This document shows, in pieces, positions 36,154 to 45,698 of a stretch of DNA of 64,000 bases. The DNA is taken from assembly GCF_029964055.1 (NCBI RefSeq), contig NZ_CP124836.1:2108001-2172000 (forward strand), written 5' to 3'. Numbering within the stretch: the first letter of the stretch is position 1; every line of letters begins with the position of its first letter. The DNA is from Arthrobacter sp. EM1. Its GTDB lineage: Bacteria; Actinomycetota; Actinomycetes; Actinomycetales; Micrococcaceae. Made by a program: the position numbers and the translations under genes. The notes beneath the pieces are model-generated. The model saw only the letters and a program-made list of their open reading frames with translations. It did not search any database and was not told where the DNA came from.

Positions 36154-36240
36154 GCAGTTGTAGACTTCCTACAAAGTGACCCTGTGAGCTTGGTGCACGA
36201 ATACACCGATAATCACGCCGTAGTTTGGAAAGCTGGATAC

Positions 36241-37170
36241 GTGCTTGCAATCGTCTGCCCTGGACAGGGCTCCCAGACCCCCGGTTTTCTGGCCCCTTGG
36301 CTGGAACTGCCGCCCGTCGCAGGCCATCTGGCCTCGCTCAGCGAGATCGCGGGGATCGACCTCACCGCCCACGGCACCACTTCGGACGAGGAGACCATCA
36401 AGGACACGGCTGTTGCCCAGCCGTTGATCGTCGCCGCCGGTTTGGTGGCGGCCCGGTCGCTGTTCGACGTCGAACTGGCCACCCTCCCGGTTATCCTTGC
36501 CGGCCACTCTGTCGGCGAAATCACTGCCTCCGCCCTGGCTGGTGTGCTCACGGAGACCGAAGCCATGACGTTTGTCCGGGAACGCGCCAACAGCATGGCA
36601 GCTGCCGCCGCGGCAACCCCCACCGGCATGAGCGCGGTGGTGGGCGGCGACCCGGCCGAGGTCCTGGCCGCGATCGAGGCCTGCGGCGCCACGGCCGCCA
36701 ACGTCAACGGAGCCGGCCAGACCGTCGCGGCCGGCACCCTGGACCAGCTCAAGGCCCTCGCGGAGAACCCGCCGGCCAAGGCCCGGGTGATCCCGTTGAA
36801 GGTGGCCGGTGCATTCCACACCTCGCACATGTCCCCCACCGTCGCGGCGCTGCGGGCCCTTCGCCCCGCGCTGCACCCGCGGAACCCGCAGGTGCCGCTG
36901 CTGTCCAACTTCGACGGCGCGGAAATCACCGATGGTGCCGCCGCCGTCGAAAGCCTGATCGCCCAGGTTTCCCGCCCGGTCCGCTGGGACCTCTGCATGG
37001 AAACACTCGTGAAGCGCGGCGTGACCGGCGTGATTGAACTGGCTCCGGCCGGAACACTCGCCGGACTCGCCAAGCGGGGTATGCCGGGTGTGAAGACCGT
37101 GACCGTCAAGACCCCGGACGACCTGTCCGCCGCCCTGGCCCTATTCGCAGAACTGGAAGGACAGGCATGA
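36241..37170 (+). CDS. fabD: malonyl-CoA:ACP transacylase
   Basis: Loads malonate from CoA to acyl carrier protein. The 309-residue protein begins VLAIVCPGQGSQTPGFL, has the nucleophile Ser in LAGHSVGEITA, the malonate-binding Arg in FVRERANSM, NVNGAGQTVAAGT and the catalytic His in GAFHTSHMSP. GTG 36241 is chosen because the family begins just there; an in-frame start at 36184 would add 19 unrelated residues. The stop overlaps the fabH start by 4 bases. Confidence 0.96.
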   Translation: MLAIVCPGQGSQTPGFLAPWLELPPVAGHLASLSEIAGIDLTAHGTTSDEETIKDTAVAQPLIVAAGLVAARSLFDVELATLPVILAGHSVGEITASALAGVLTETEAMTFVRERANSMAAAAAATPTGMSAVVGGDPAEVLAAIEACGATAANVNGAGQTVAAGTLDQLKALAENPPAKARVIPLKVAGAFHTSHMSPTVAALRALRPALHPRNPQVPLLSNFDGAEITDGAAAVESLIAQVSRPVRWDLCMETLVKRGVTGVIELAPAGTLAGLAKRGMPGVKTVTVKTPDDLSAALALFAELEGQA

Positions 37171-38228
37171 GTGTGCCCACATTAAAGCAGGCCCCGCTGC
37201 ACGAGAACACCCGCGTTATGGGAGTCGGAGCCTACCGTCCCGACGTGATCGTCACCAACGAGGACGTCTGCCAGTGGATCGATTCCTCCGACGAGTGGAT
37301 CCGCCAGCGGACCGGCATCATCACCCGGCACCGCGCCTCCGCTGACATCAGCGTGATTGACATGGCTGAGGGCGCTTCCCGAGAAGCCCTGCAGAAGGCC
37401 GGCATCGAGGCCTCCCAGCTTGGCGCCGTCATCGTCTCCACCGTGACGCACCCCTACGCCACCCCGTCCGCTGCGGCGAGCCTCGCAGACCGTCTGGGTG
37501 CCACACCGGCCCCCGCCTTCGATATCTCCGCCGCTTGCGCCGGGTACTGCTACGGCATCGCCCAGGCCGATGCGCTGGTGCGGTCCGGCGCTGCCGACTA
37601 CGTCCTTGTGGTCGGCGCGGAAAAGCTCTCTGACGTCATCGACAACACCGAGCGAACCATCTCCTTCCTGCTCGGCGACGGCGCCGGCGCCGTCGTGATC
37701 GGCCCCTCCGAGACCCCGGGCATCGGCCCGTCGGTGTGGGGCTCGGACGGCAGCAAGTGGGACGCAATCGGCATGACCGGGTCCATGCTGGATCTCCGCG
37801 GTCCGGCATCGGCGGGAGCGCAGGGCGGTGCTACCGGTACCGGGGAAGCCGCCGTCGCGGATCCGGCGCTTTGGCCGACGCTCCGCCAGGACGGCCAGAC
37901 GGTATTCCGCTGGGCAGTCTGGGAGATGGCCAAAGTCGCGCAGCAGGCGCTGGACGCCGCCGGCATCACCGCCGACGATCTCGCGGCCTTCATTCCGCAC
38001 CAGGCGAACATGCGGATCATCGACGAGATGGCCAAAAAACTGAAGCTTCCCGGGACGGTCATCATCGCCCGGGACATCGCCGACGCCGGCAACACTTCCG
38101 CAGCGTCCATCCCCCTGGCCACCCATCGGCTGCTGCAGGAAAACCCGCAGCTCAGCGGTGGCCTGGCACTGCAGATCGGCTTCGGTGCCGGACTGGTCTT
38201 CGGTGCCCAAGTCATTGTGCTTCCCTGA
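37167..38228 (+). CDS. fabH: 3-oxoacyl-ACP synthase III
   Basis: Starts fatty acid synthesis by condensing an acyl-CoA primer with malonyl-ACP. The 353-residue thiolase-fold protein has the catalytic triad Cys in FDISAACAGYCYG, His in FIPHQANMRII and Asn in DAGNTSAASIP. SSDEWIRQRTGI is the family N-terminus. In actinobacteria this enzyme usually prefers branched primers, consistent with anteiso fatty acids. A Gly/Ala-rich insert (GPASAGAQGGATGTGEAA) lies at residues about 212-229. It overlaps fabD by ATGA, so the two are coupled. Confidence 0.96.
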   Translation: MSVPTLKQAPLHENTRVMGVGAYRPDVIVTNEDVCQWIDSSDEWIRQRTGIITRHRASADISVIDMAEGASREALQKAGIEASQLGAVIVSTVTHPYATPSAAASLADRLGATPAPAFDISAACAGYCYGIAQADALVRSGAADYVLVVGAEKLSDVIDNTERTISFLLGDGAGAVVIGPSETPGIGPSVWGSDGSKWDAIGMTGSMLDLRGPASAGAQGGATGTGEAAVADPALWPTLRQDGQTVFRWAVWEMAKVAQQALDAAGITADDLAAFIPHQANMRIIDEMAKKLKLPGTVIIARDIADAGNTSAASIPLATHRLLQENPQLSGGLALQIGFGAGLVFGAQVIVLP

Positions 38229-38357
38229 GCCCCCGGGTTCCGCCACATTCCCCCGTCTTCACATCCCGCAACAAGCCGAACCCTCGGTTTGAGTCATTCC
38301 CGCCCGAAGCTGCCGGCACAACGGCAGCCCACGGCAATAACAAGAAAAGGAGCCATC

Positions 38358-38603
38358 ATGGCTAGCAACGAAGAGATCCTGGCCGGCCTGGCTGAAATCG
38401 TCAACGAAGAGACCGGCCTCGCCACCGAGGCTGTCGAAATGGACAAGTCCTTCACCGAGGACCTGGACATCGACTCCATCTCGATGATGACGATCGTCGT
38501 CAACGCCGAAGAGAAGTTCGGCGTGCGCATCCCGGACGAAGAAGTCAAGAACCTCAAGACCGTCGGCGACGCAGTCAGCTTCATCGCGAACGCTCAGGCC
38601 TAG
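38358..38603 (+). CDS. acpP: acyl carrier protein
   Basis: An 81-residue acidic four-helix protein that carries the growing acyl chain. The phosphopantetheine site is Ser in EDLDIDSISMM. The sequence VVNAEEKFGVRIPDEEVKNLKTVGDAVSFI is the usual ACP C-terminus. AAAAGGAG lies seven bases before the ATG. It is 129 bases after fabH, the largest gap in the operon. Confidence 0.97.
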   Translation: MASNEEILAGLAEIVNEETGLATEAVEMDKSFTEDLDIDSISMMTIVVNAEEKFGVRIPDEEVKNLKTVGDAVSFIANAQA

Positions 38604-38760
38604 TTCAGGCCCCGGCCGGTTCGGGGGCGCAACTGCACCCCCGGACCGCGCCATGTGCACCACCACCACCCGCTCCACCCCCAACGTTTTTCGCAACGCA
38701 GGCCCCGGCAGCCTTACCCAAGTCCCGGACACGGCAGGCGCACCGACAGAGAGTGATCCC

Positions 38761-39996
38761 ATGGCACGCAAAGTAGTCATTACCGGTCTGGGTGCCACCA
38801 CACCCATTGGCGGCGATGTCCCCACGATGTGGAAGAACGCGCTGAAGGGCGTCTCCGGCGCGCACACGCTCGAGGACGATTGGGTGGCCAAGTATGAACT
38901 GCCCGTCCACTTCGCCGCCCGCGCCTCCACCCCCGCCACGGAGGTCCTGAGCCGGGTCGAGGCCAAGCGCATGGACCCGTCCACGCAGTTCGCCGTTGTC
39001 GCCGCCCGCGAAGCGTGGGCCGACTCCGGCATTACCGAAATCGACCACGACCGCCTGGCCGTGGCCTTCGCCACCGGCATTGGCGGCGTCTGGACCCTCC
39101 TGGACGCCTGGGACACCCTGCGCGAAAAGGGCCCCCGCCGCGTCCTGCCCATGACCGTGCCGATGTTGATGCCCAACGGCCCGGCTGCCGCCGTCAGCCT
39201 TGACTTGGGTGCCCGCGCCGGTGCCCACACCCCGGTCTCCGCGTGTGCCTCCGGCACCGAAGCTGTTCACATGGGCCTTGACCTGATCCGCTCCGGCAAG
39301 GCCGACGTCGTTGTGTGCGGTGGCGCCGAAGCCGCCATCCACCCGATGCCGATTGCCGCATTTGCCTCCATGCAGGCCCTCTCGCGCCGCAACGACGATC
39401 CCGAGCACGCCTCACGCCCCTACGACCGCGACCGCGACGGCTTTGTGATGGGCGAGGGCGCCGGCGCCCTCGTGCTCGAAGCCGAGGAACACGCGCTGGC
39501 CCGCGGCGCCCGCATCTACGCAGAACTCGCGGGCACCTCGGTCACCGCAGACGCGTACCACATCACCGCCCCGGACCCCCAGGGCCTCGGCGCCACCCGC
39601 GCGCTGAAAGCTGCAATGTTCGATGGCCGTATCCAGCCCGAGGACGTGGTGCACGTCAACGCGCACGCCACCTCCACTCCGGTCGGCGACAAGCCCGAGT
39701 ACGCTGCCCTGAAGGCGGCTTTGGGCCAGCACGTGGACAGTGTCGCGGTCTCGGCCACCAAGTCGCAGATGGGGCACCTGCTGGGCGCCTCCGGTGCGGT
39801 GGAGGCCGTGCTGACCGTGATGGCCGTTTATGACCGCAAAGCCCCGGTGACCATCAACCTGGAGAACCAGGATCCGGAAATCCCCCTCGACGTGGTTACA
39901 ACGGCCCGAGACCTGCCCTCCGGCAGTATCGCGGCCCTAAGCAACTCCTTTGGCTTCGGCGGCCACAACGCCGTGATCGCGGTGCGGAGCGTCTAG
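38761..39996 (+). CDS. fabF: 3-oxoacyl-ACP synthase II
   Basis: Elongates acyl-ACP with malonyl-ACP. The 411-residue protein has the catalytic Cys in PVSACASGTEAVHMG, the two His in VNAHATSTPVGD and KSQMGHLLGASGAVEAV, and the gatekeeper/end motif NSFGFGGHNAVIAV. RPYDRDRDGFVMGEGAGALVLE is the second condensing-enzyme signature. ATG 38761 gives MARKVVITGLGATTPIG, the normal start. It closes the fabD-fabH-acpP-fabF unit and is followed by a long hairpin at 40015. Confidence 0.97.
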   Translation: MARKVVITGLGATTPIGGDVPTMWKNALKGVSGAHTLEDDWVAKYELPVHFAARASTPATEVLSRVEAKRMDPSTQFAVVAAREAWADSGITEIDHDRLAVAFATGIGGVWTLLDAWDTLREKGPRRVLPMTVPMLMPNGPAAAVSLDLGARAGAHTPVSACASGTEAVHMGLDLIRSGKADVVVCGGAEAAIHPMPIAAFASMQALSRRNDDPEHASRPYDRDRDGFVMGEGAGALVLEAEEHALARGARIYAELAGTSVTADAYHITAPDPQGLGATRALKAAMFDGRIQPEDVVHVNAHATSTPVGDKPEYAALKAALGQHVDSVAVSATKSQMGHLLGASGAVEAVLTVMAVYDRKAPVTINLENQDPEIPLDVVTTARDLPSGSIAALSNSFGFGGHNAVIAVRSV

Positions 39997-40014
39997 CTCC
40001 AACTGCCCGCAGCA

Positions 40015-40077
40015 CGCCGAGATGACAGATGGCGGCAATGTTCTTGGTGAACACTGCCGCCATCTGTCATCTCGGCG
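40015..40077. terminator. long bidirectional hairpin between fabF and DUF3145
   Basis: Perfect 23-bp outer stem from CGCCGAGATGACAGATGGC outward, continued after one A/C mismatch by a 5-bp inner stem TGTTC/GAACA around loop TTGGT. It lies 18 bases after the fabF stop, between two convergent genes, and has no T-run. Confidence 0.75.
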
Positions 40078-40118
40078 TAGCTATGGTGTGTGGTGCGGTG
40101 GCTCCTGGCTGGCGGGTC

Positions 40119-40622
40119 TTAGCCGACTTGGTGCAGCCAGCGTACCGGTGCACCTTCGGCGGCATGCCGGAAGGGTTCGAGTTCTTCGTCCCAGGCTTCG
40201 CCGAGGGCCAGGGAGAGCTCATGGTAAACCGCAGAAGGGTCGCCGGCACCGGATTCGTAGGCGTAGCGGATTCGGTCTTCGGAGACCATGATGTTTCCGT
40301 GCACGTCGGTGACGGCGTGGAAGATGCCAAGTTCGGGTGTGTGTGACCAGCGGCCGCCATCAACGCCCTGGCTGGGTTCTTCGGTGACTTCGTAGCGCAG
40401 GTGCGCCCAGCCTCGAAGAGCTGACGCCAATTGCGCCCCCGTGCCCGGGTTTCCGGTCCACGACAGTTCAGCCCGGAACATTCCGGGCGCTGCTGGCTGA
40501 GCAGTCCACTCAAGATCCGTCCGCTTGTCCACAACAGAACCTATGGCCCACTCAACGTGGGGGCACAGGGCAGTTGGGGCAGAGTGAACAAACAACACAC
40601 CGCGGGTTAGTGCAACAGACAT
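40119..40622 (-). CDS. DUF3145 family protein
   Basis: A 167-residue protein of the actinobacterial DUF3145 family. It begins MSVALTRGVLFVHSAPTALCPHVEWAIG and has the conserved ELSWTGNPGTGAQLASALRGW, LRYEVTEEPSQGVDGGRWSHTPELGIFHA and SVYHELSLALGEAWDEELEPFR-like segments. Its function is unknown. The ATG at 40622 has GGAGG five bases before it; the ATG at 40634 lies within that site and is less likely. Confidence 0.9.
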   Translation of the reverse strand: MSVALTRGVLFVHSAPTALCPHVEWAIGSVVDKRTDLEWTAQPAAPGMFRAELSWTGNPGTGAQLASALRGWAHLRYEVTEEPSQGVDGGRWSHTPELGIFHAVTDVHGNIMVSEDRIRYAYESGAGDPSAVYHELSLALGEAWDEELEPFRHAAEGAPVRWLHQVG

Positions 40623-40918
40623 TCCATCCTCCATAGCTGTAGGTACGTCTTCCCCAACGACCTCTGCCTGGATGTGTGTCTCTTGCTCGGTTCCGCGCTG
40701 CGGATGGTCCTCGCCAGACTATTAAATTAGGGCCCGGTTCCTGGTGCTGCTGGAGGCTAAGAGCTTCAAGCGGCACTTGAAAGTTGCCGGGCGTGAGTCC
40801 CATTCTGCCGTACGCTACCGCATTACGCCAGTGCACTGCGGCGCGTCTTTCCCGGCGCGCCGCGCAGCGTAACCTCCGGGACCGGTCCCGCTAGCCGGGC
40901 CGACGCGCGGCGGCGGGA

Positions 40919-41845
40919 TCAGGCACGCGGATGGGCCTGCTGATAGCTCTGCCGAAGCCGCTCGACGGAGACATGGGTGTAGATCTGGGTGGTGGCCAGG
41001 CTACTGTGGCCCAGGATTTCCTGCACGGCGCGGAGGTCGGCCCCGCCGTCGAGCAGGTGCGTGGCGGCAGAGTGCCGGAGGGCGTGCGGTCCGGTGGCTG
41101 CGGTGTCCCCCAGAGCTTCCAAGAGGTCGTGGACGACGCTGCGGACCTGCCGCTGGTCGACCCGTTTACCGCGCGCACCCAGGAACAGCGCGGGACCGGA
41201 GGTGTCAGTGGCTAGGACGCGCCGGCCGCGGCGGAGCCAGTCGTCGACGGCGAGCGCAGCGGGAAGCCCGTACGGCACCGTCCGTTCCTTGTTGCCTTTG
41301 CCCAGTACCCGCAGGGTCCTGCGGTCGGGATCGAGGTCGTCCACGTCTAGGCCTGCCAACTCACCGACCCGGATGCCGGTGGCGTAGAGCAGCTCAACCA
41401 TGGCCCGGTTGCGCAGCGGGACGGGTCCGCCCTCGGCTGCCGCGGATTCCGCGTTTCCAACCAGCCGAAGGACCTGCTGCTGGTGCAGCACCCCGGGCAG
41501 CGACTTCTCCCGCTTGGGCGCCTTCAACCGAAGCGCGGGGTCAGCGACGATGAGTCCTTCGCGGACAGCCCAGGCGGTGAAGGCGCGGGCCGTGGCGGAG
41601 CGGCGGGCCAAGGTGGCACGGGAGATGCCCGCTTCGCTTTGGGCGCCGAGCCAGCGCCGCAAAGTGCCAAGCTCCAATCCGGGCAGCTCCTCCACTCCTT
41701 CAGAGGCGGCAAACTCCAGAAGAGAACCAACGTCGGAGAGGTAGGCGCGCACCGTATGGGGAGATCGGCCGCGTTCGGCCTCCAGGTAACGGCCGAAGTG
41801 CTGGCCGGCGGTGGCCAGTGCGGTCGGGATCTGCTGTGTGGACAC
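40919..41845 (-). CDS. xerC: tyrosine recombinase XerC
   Basis: A 308-residue recombinase that resolves chromosome dimers with XerD at dif. The N-terminal SAM-like DNA-binding domain has [21 protein letters not shown] and [19 protein letters not shown]. The catalytic domain has Arg in [19 protein letters not shown], the KGNKERTVP Lys, [29 protein letters not shown] with His-x-x-Arg and His, and the nucleophile Tyr in [13 protein letters not shown]. The position next to dprA is standard in actinobacteria and argues against a phage integrase. The 290 bases between it and DUF3145 show nothing clear. Confidence 0.95.
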   Translation of the reverse strand: MSTQQIPTALATAGQHFGRYLEAERGRSPHTVRAYLSDVGSLLEFAASEGVEELPGLELGTLRRWLGAQSEAGISRATLARRSATARAFTAWAVREGLIVADPALRLKAPKREKSLPGVLHQQQVLRLVGNAESAAAEGGPVPLRNRAMVELLYATGIRVGELAGLDVDDLDPDRRTLRVLGKGNKERTVPYGLPAALAVDDWLRRGRRVLATDTSGPALFLGARGKRVDQRQVRSVVHDLLEALGDTAATGPHALRHSAATHLLDGGADLRAVQEILGHSSLATTQIYTHVSVERLRQSYQQAHPRA

Positions 41846-41944
41846 TCCCCTACTCTCGCAGGAATCGCCCGGTGCTCAGGGAGCCCGACGGCGAGCCGTT
41901 GGTCGGCTGCCCTCCGTGGCACTCCGCGCCATGCCCCCGGACCC

Positions 41945-43135
41945 TCAACCCGCCTTCCCGGACCGCTTCCAGCCGCCGCGGTGAGCTTCGGCCAGTCCCA
42001 GCAGCCCGAGCCGGCCCAGGCCCGCGCGGACGGAATCGAGGCTGAGTCCCGCGACGGTGGTGAGCTTGTCCACCGAGGTTGTGGTCCGCAGCGGCAGGGC
42101 GTCGAGCAGGATCAGGTCCTCCAGCGTCAGCCCATCCTGGACTGCTGCGGGGCCGGTTTTGTCCTCGGGCAACGATTCGCCGCTGGGAGAGGCAAGCTCC
42201 GCAATCTCCCCCGCGTCAGTGACGCAGACTGCACCGCCTTCCCGGAGCAGCCGATGGCAACCTGCGGAGTTGGCGCTGTGCACCGAGCCGGGGACTGCCC
42301 CGACGGCCCGGCCCAACGTTTCGGCGTGGTGGGCTGTGTTCAGCGCGCCCGACCTCCACCGGGCCTCCACCACAACCGTGACCGAGGCCAGCGCGGCGAT
42401 CAGCCGGTTCCGTTGCAGGAATCTGTACCGCGTCGGGGCAGAACCGGGCGGAACCTCGGCCAGGACTGCCCCCTGGTTCGCGACGGTCCGCAGCAGGTCC
42501 TCATTGCCGGCGGGATAGAAGCGGTCCACTCCCCCTGCCATCACGGCGATGGTAGGCAGGCCGCCGTCGGTTCCGCCGGCGAGGGCGGCTCGGTGGGCGT
42601 GTGCATCGATCCCGTAGGCGCCGCCCGAGATAATCGTGAACCCCCGCTGTGCCAGTGAATACGCGAGATCGCCTGTTACGGAGGCGCCGTAGGAGGTGCT
42701 GTCCCTCGAGCCGACCAGTGCAACGGATGTGGCAGGCGGCGGCAGCTCCTGTTCATTTCCCCGCCACCACAGACAGATCGGCTCCTGCAGTCCGAGGTCT
42801 GCCAACTGGCGGGGCCATAGTTCGTCGGAGGGGATGACCAGCCGCCCGCCAAGCCTCAGGATGGTGGCAAGGTCGCGTTCCGGGGCCAAGTCCTGGACTC
42901 GTGGTGCCCAGCGCTTCCGGGCCGTCGCCAGCCCCGTCCAGCCGCCGGCGGACCCGGTCTCCTCCAGGAGGAGAAATATGTCACGCTCCAGTTCCGTGCC
43001 GGCGTGAATCTCACCGGTAGCAATCCTTAGCGCATCCGCAGCGCCGGCGATGCGCACCAGTGCCAGGCCGGTGCAGTCCTGCGGCTCAAAAAGCCGCGAC
43101 AACGCCGCCCGGGCGGTCCGTTCATTCTCTGTCAT
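41945..43135 (-). CDS. dprA: DNA-processing protein DprA
   Basis: A 396-residue protein that, in transformable bacteria, protects incoming ssDNA and loads RecA. The Rossmann domain carries VALVGSRDSTSYGASVTGDLA, FTIISGGAYGIDAHAHRAAL, TIAVMAGGVDRFYPAGNEDLL and RFLQRNRLIAALASVTVVVEARWRSGALNTAHHA. The C-terminal winged helix (LTLEDLILLDALPLRTTTSVDKLTTVAGLSLDSV) is DprA-like. It lies downstream of comM and yraN, the usual order; no DNA uptake pilus genes are in the window. Confidence 0.94.
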   Translation of the reverse strand: MTENERTARAALSRLFEPQDCTGLALVRIAGAADALRIATGEIHAGTELERDIFLLLEETGSAGGWTGLATARKRWAPRVQDLAPERDLATILRLGGRLVIPSDELWPRQLADLGLQEPICLWWRGNEQELPPPATSVALVGSRDSTSYGASVTGDLAYSLAQRGFTIISGGAYGIDAHAHRAALAGGTDGGLPTIAVMAGGVDRFYPAGNEDLLRTVANQGAVLAEVPPGSAPTRYRFLQRNRLIAALASVTVVVEARWRSGALNTAHHAETLGRAVGAVPGSVHSANSAGCHRLLREGGAVCVTDAGEIAELASPSGESLPEDKTGPAAVQDGLTLEDLILLDALPLRTTTSVDKLTTVAGLSLDSVRAGLGRLGLLGLAEAHRGGWKRSGKAG

Positions 43136-43203
43136 GGTGGCGTCCTTTTACACGATGGCTGGATAGGGGGCCGCGGCTTGACCGTGCCGGCAGGCGGGGG
43201 CAC

Positions 43204-44751
43204 TCAGGCAGCAAGGGTTGCCTGCCGGAGGCTGAGAGCCAGCCCGATGTCGTCTGCAACCGGGATGTCGTGTTCGGCAAGATCCGCCACGGTCCAGGCC
43301 AGGCGCAACACCCGGTCGTAACCGCGGGCGGTCAGCATCCCGCGCTCCAGGGCGTGGTCCAGGATCCGGGTGGCGGGAGCACTGAGGCGGAGGGCGCCCC
43401 GGAGCACACGACCGGGCACTTGGGCGTTAGTCTCCAAGCCGAACGGCAGCAGCCGCTGAAGCTGCCGTGTCCGGGCGGCCCGGACACGGGAAGCAATGGT
43501 GGCGGTATCCTCCTCCACCCCGGGCTGGCCGAAATCGGTCAGCGATACCCGCTCCACCTGCAGCTGGATGTCGACCCTGTCCAGCAGCGGCCCGGAAATT
43601 CGGGCCAGATACCGCCGGCGCATTGTCGGGGTACAGATGCAGTCAATTCCTTTGCCTGTGCCCTTGCCGCAGGGGCACGGATTAGCCGCGAGAACAAGCT
43701 GGAAGCGGGCAGGGTACGCCGCCGTCCCAGCCGAGCGGTGCAGTACGAGTTCGCCGCTCTCCAGCGGCTGCCGGAGCGCATCCAGGACCCGGCGCTCGTA
43801 TTCCGGCGCCTCGTCAAGGAACAGCACACCGCGGTGCGCCCGGGAAGCGGCCCCGGGCCGGGGCAGCCCGGAGCCACCGCCGATTATGGCCGCTGAGGTG
43901 GCGGTGTGGTGGGGGTTCTCATACGGCGGCCTGCGCACCAGTTGCAGGGAGGACGAGGCCAGTGAGCAGAGCGAATGGATGGCAGTGACTTCCATGGCCT
44001 CGGCGTCTCCAAGGTCCGGCAGGAGGCCGGGAAGCCGCTCGGCCAGCATCGTTTTCCCGGCTCCCGGCGGGCCGGTCAAAAGCAGATGGTGAGCGCCGGC
44101 GGCGGCGACCTCCAGCGCCCTGCGGGCATCCCCCTGGCCGGAAACGTCGCACATATCCGGTGGTGTGAGGTTCGGCCCCTCTGCCTCGGCCCGAGGCTCA
44201 CCGGTCCCGGGATCGGGCTCGAAGTCGAGGGCCAAATCCTGTGGATCAGCACCGAAATCGAAGGCCAGCCGGGCCAGGGTGGCGTAACCACGCACCCGTG
44301 CACCGGGCACGAGTTCTGCTTCGGCGGCGTTTGCCCGCGCCACAACAATGTCGCTGTAGCCTGCCCGCACAGCAGCCATCACGGCGGGAAGAACCCCGCG
44401 GACGGGCCGCAGCCGGCCATCCAGCCCCAGTTCCGCGATGAACACTGTCCGGCCGGTGGAGCGCACATCATTGGAGGCCAGCAGGATCGCCATGGCGATG
44501 GCTAGGTCGAAGCCGGAGCCGCGTTTTGGCAGCGACGCCGGGATGAGGTTGGCCGTGATTTTCCGTCGGCTCAGCGGAATGCCCGAGTTCTGGGCGGCGC
44601 TGCGGATCCGTTCCTTCGCTTCGTTCAGGGACGCGTCGGGCAGGCCCAAAATGATGAACGCCGGGAGGGTCTGGCCGATGTCGGCTTCGACTTCGACGAT
44701 GTAGCCGTTGAGCCCCACAAGCGCCACGGAGTAGCTCCGTCCGAGAGCCAC
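43204..44751 (-). CDS. comM: YifB/ComM family AAA ATPase (Mg-chelatase-like)
   Basis: A 515-residue ATPase. Residues about 1-170 form the Lon-protease-like fold with VEADIGQTLPAFIILGLPDASLNEAKERIRSAAQNSG. The AAA core has Walker A LLTGPPGAGKTMLAERLPG, Walker B GVLFLDEAPEYERRVLDAL, and sensor/arg-finger segment RISGPLLDRVDIQLQVERV, plus a Cys-rich insert ANPCPCGKGTGKGIDCICTP. ComM proteins help branch migration of recombined DNA in transformation. GTG 44751 directly abuts the yraN stop. Confidence 0.94.
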   Translation of the reverse strand: MALGRSYSVALVGLNGYIVEVEADIGQTLPAFIILGLPDASLNEAKERIRSAAQNSGIPLSRRKITANLIPASLPKRGSGFDLAIAMAILLASNDVRSTGRTVFIAELGLDGRLRPVRGVLPAVMAAVRAGYSDIVVARANAAEAELVPGARVRGYATLARLAFDFGADPQDLALDFEPDPGTGEPRAEAEGPNLTPPDMCDVSGQGDARRALEVAAAGAHHLLLTGPPGAGKTMLAERLPGLLPDLGDAEAMEVTAIHSLCSLASSSLQLVRRPPYENPHHTATSAAIIGGGSGLPRPGAASRAHRGVLFLDEAPEYERRVLDALRQPLESGELVLHRSAGTAAYPARFQLVLAANPCPCGKGTGKGIDCICTPTMRRRYLARISGPLLDRVDIQLQVERVSLTDFGQPGVEEDTATIASRVRAARTRQLQRLLPFGLETNAQVPGRVLRGALRLSAPATRILDHALERGMLTARGYDRVLRLAWTVADLAEHDIPVADDIGLALSLRQATLAA

Positions 44752-45108
44752 CTACCCCACCCCTTTGAGGTGTTCGACAGTGGGCTCGCCGATGCCGTCG
44801 TCGAGGACGGCAATCACATCCAGTCGGCGCAGCGGTGCCCGCCGGCTGTGGTCGCGGCACCACGCGGAAGCGAGGCGGTGCAGCCGGGCCAGCTTGTCCA
44901 CGCCGACGGCTTCGAAAGGATGCCCGTAGTCCAGGGAGCTGCGAGTCTTCACCTCTGCGATGACCAGGGTGTCGCCGTCGAGGGCAACTATGTCTACTTC
45001 GCCCTCGGAACACCGCCAGTTGCGGTCCAGGATCCGCATGCCGCGGGCTTCCAGGTATCCGGCCGCGAATTCCTCGCCCCGACGGCCCAGCACGTCTTTA
45101 GCTCTCAT
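44752..45108 (-). CDS. YraN family endonuclease-fold protein (UPF0102)
   Basis: A 118-residue PD-(D/E)xK-fold protein. It starts MRAKDVLGRRGEEFAAGYLEARGMRILDRNWRCSEGEVDIVALDGDTLVIAEVKTRSS, with the Asp of GEVDIVA and the E-x-K of IAEVKTR as the nuclease core. The family's physiological task is not established. It directly precedes comM with no gap, suggesting a common transcript. Confidence 0.92.
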   Translation of the reverse strand: MRAKDVLGRRGEEFAAGYLEARGMRILDRNWRCSEGEVDIVALDGDTLVIAEVKTRSSLDYGHPFEAVGVDKLARLHRLASAWCRDHSRRAPLRRLDVIAVLDDGIGEPTVEHLKGVG

Positions 45109-45244
45109 GTAACCAGCGTGCGGCGGCGCCGCTGGGCAGCCTAGGGCGTCAGGACGCTATGTGGAAAACCATGGCGAAGAAAGCGCTGGACAGAGGAGTG
45201 CGCTGCCACCCCGGCAGTACCGCTGTCATCGCCGGTAAACCGGG

Positions 45245-45571
45245 TCAGTTCCCCAGGTCGCCGACCTTGGGCAGGCCGAGCTCCTCGTTGCGCGGGAGCT
45301 CTTCGACGTTGACGTCCTTGAAGGTAATTACGCGGACGCTCTTGACGAAGCGGGCGGAGCGGTACACGTCCCAGACCCAGGCATCCTGGAGCGTCAGGTC
45401 GAAATAGACCTCGCCGTCGGCACTGCGGGCCTGCAGGTCAACATGGTTGGCCAAATAGAAGCGCCGTTCGGTCTCGACCACATAGCTGAACAGGCCGACA
45501 ACGTCGCGGTATTCGCGGTAAAGCTGCAGCTCCATGTCGGTTTCATAGTTTTCAAGGTCCTCGGCACTCAT
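45245..45571 (-). CDS. DUF2469 family protein
   Basis: A 108-residue actinobacterial protein: MSAEDLENYETDMELQLYREYRDVVGLFSYVVETERRFYLAN, YFDLTLQDAWVWDVYRSARFVKSVRVITFKDVNVEEL. It matches DUF2469, always found next to rnhB and lepB in actinobacteria, function unknown. The ATG at 45571 is the family start; an in-frame extension to 45610 exists. It is 127 bases after rnhB and 136 bases before yraN. Confidence 0.9.
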   Translation of the reverse strand: MSAEDLENYETDMELQLYREYRDVVGLFSYVVETERRFYLANHVDLQARSADGEVYFDLTLQDAWVWDVYRSARFVKSVRVITFKDVNVEELPRNEELGLPKVGDLGN

Positions 45572-45698
45572 AGTTCCATCTTGCACCATCCGGCGTGGCC
45601 CGCGCGCCACGGTCCGTCCCGCGGCGGGCCCCGGCCCCTCCCCGGCGGTCCCGCAGTCGCCCCGGCGGCAGGTGTGCTAACCGGCGCCGGTGCGGTGA

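Noticed and set aside
40919..41845. Phage or island integrase
   Set aside because: The tyrosine recombinase has the XerC form and stands in the usual dprA-xerC order. No attachment site, phage gene or tRNA insertion is nearby.
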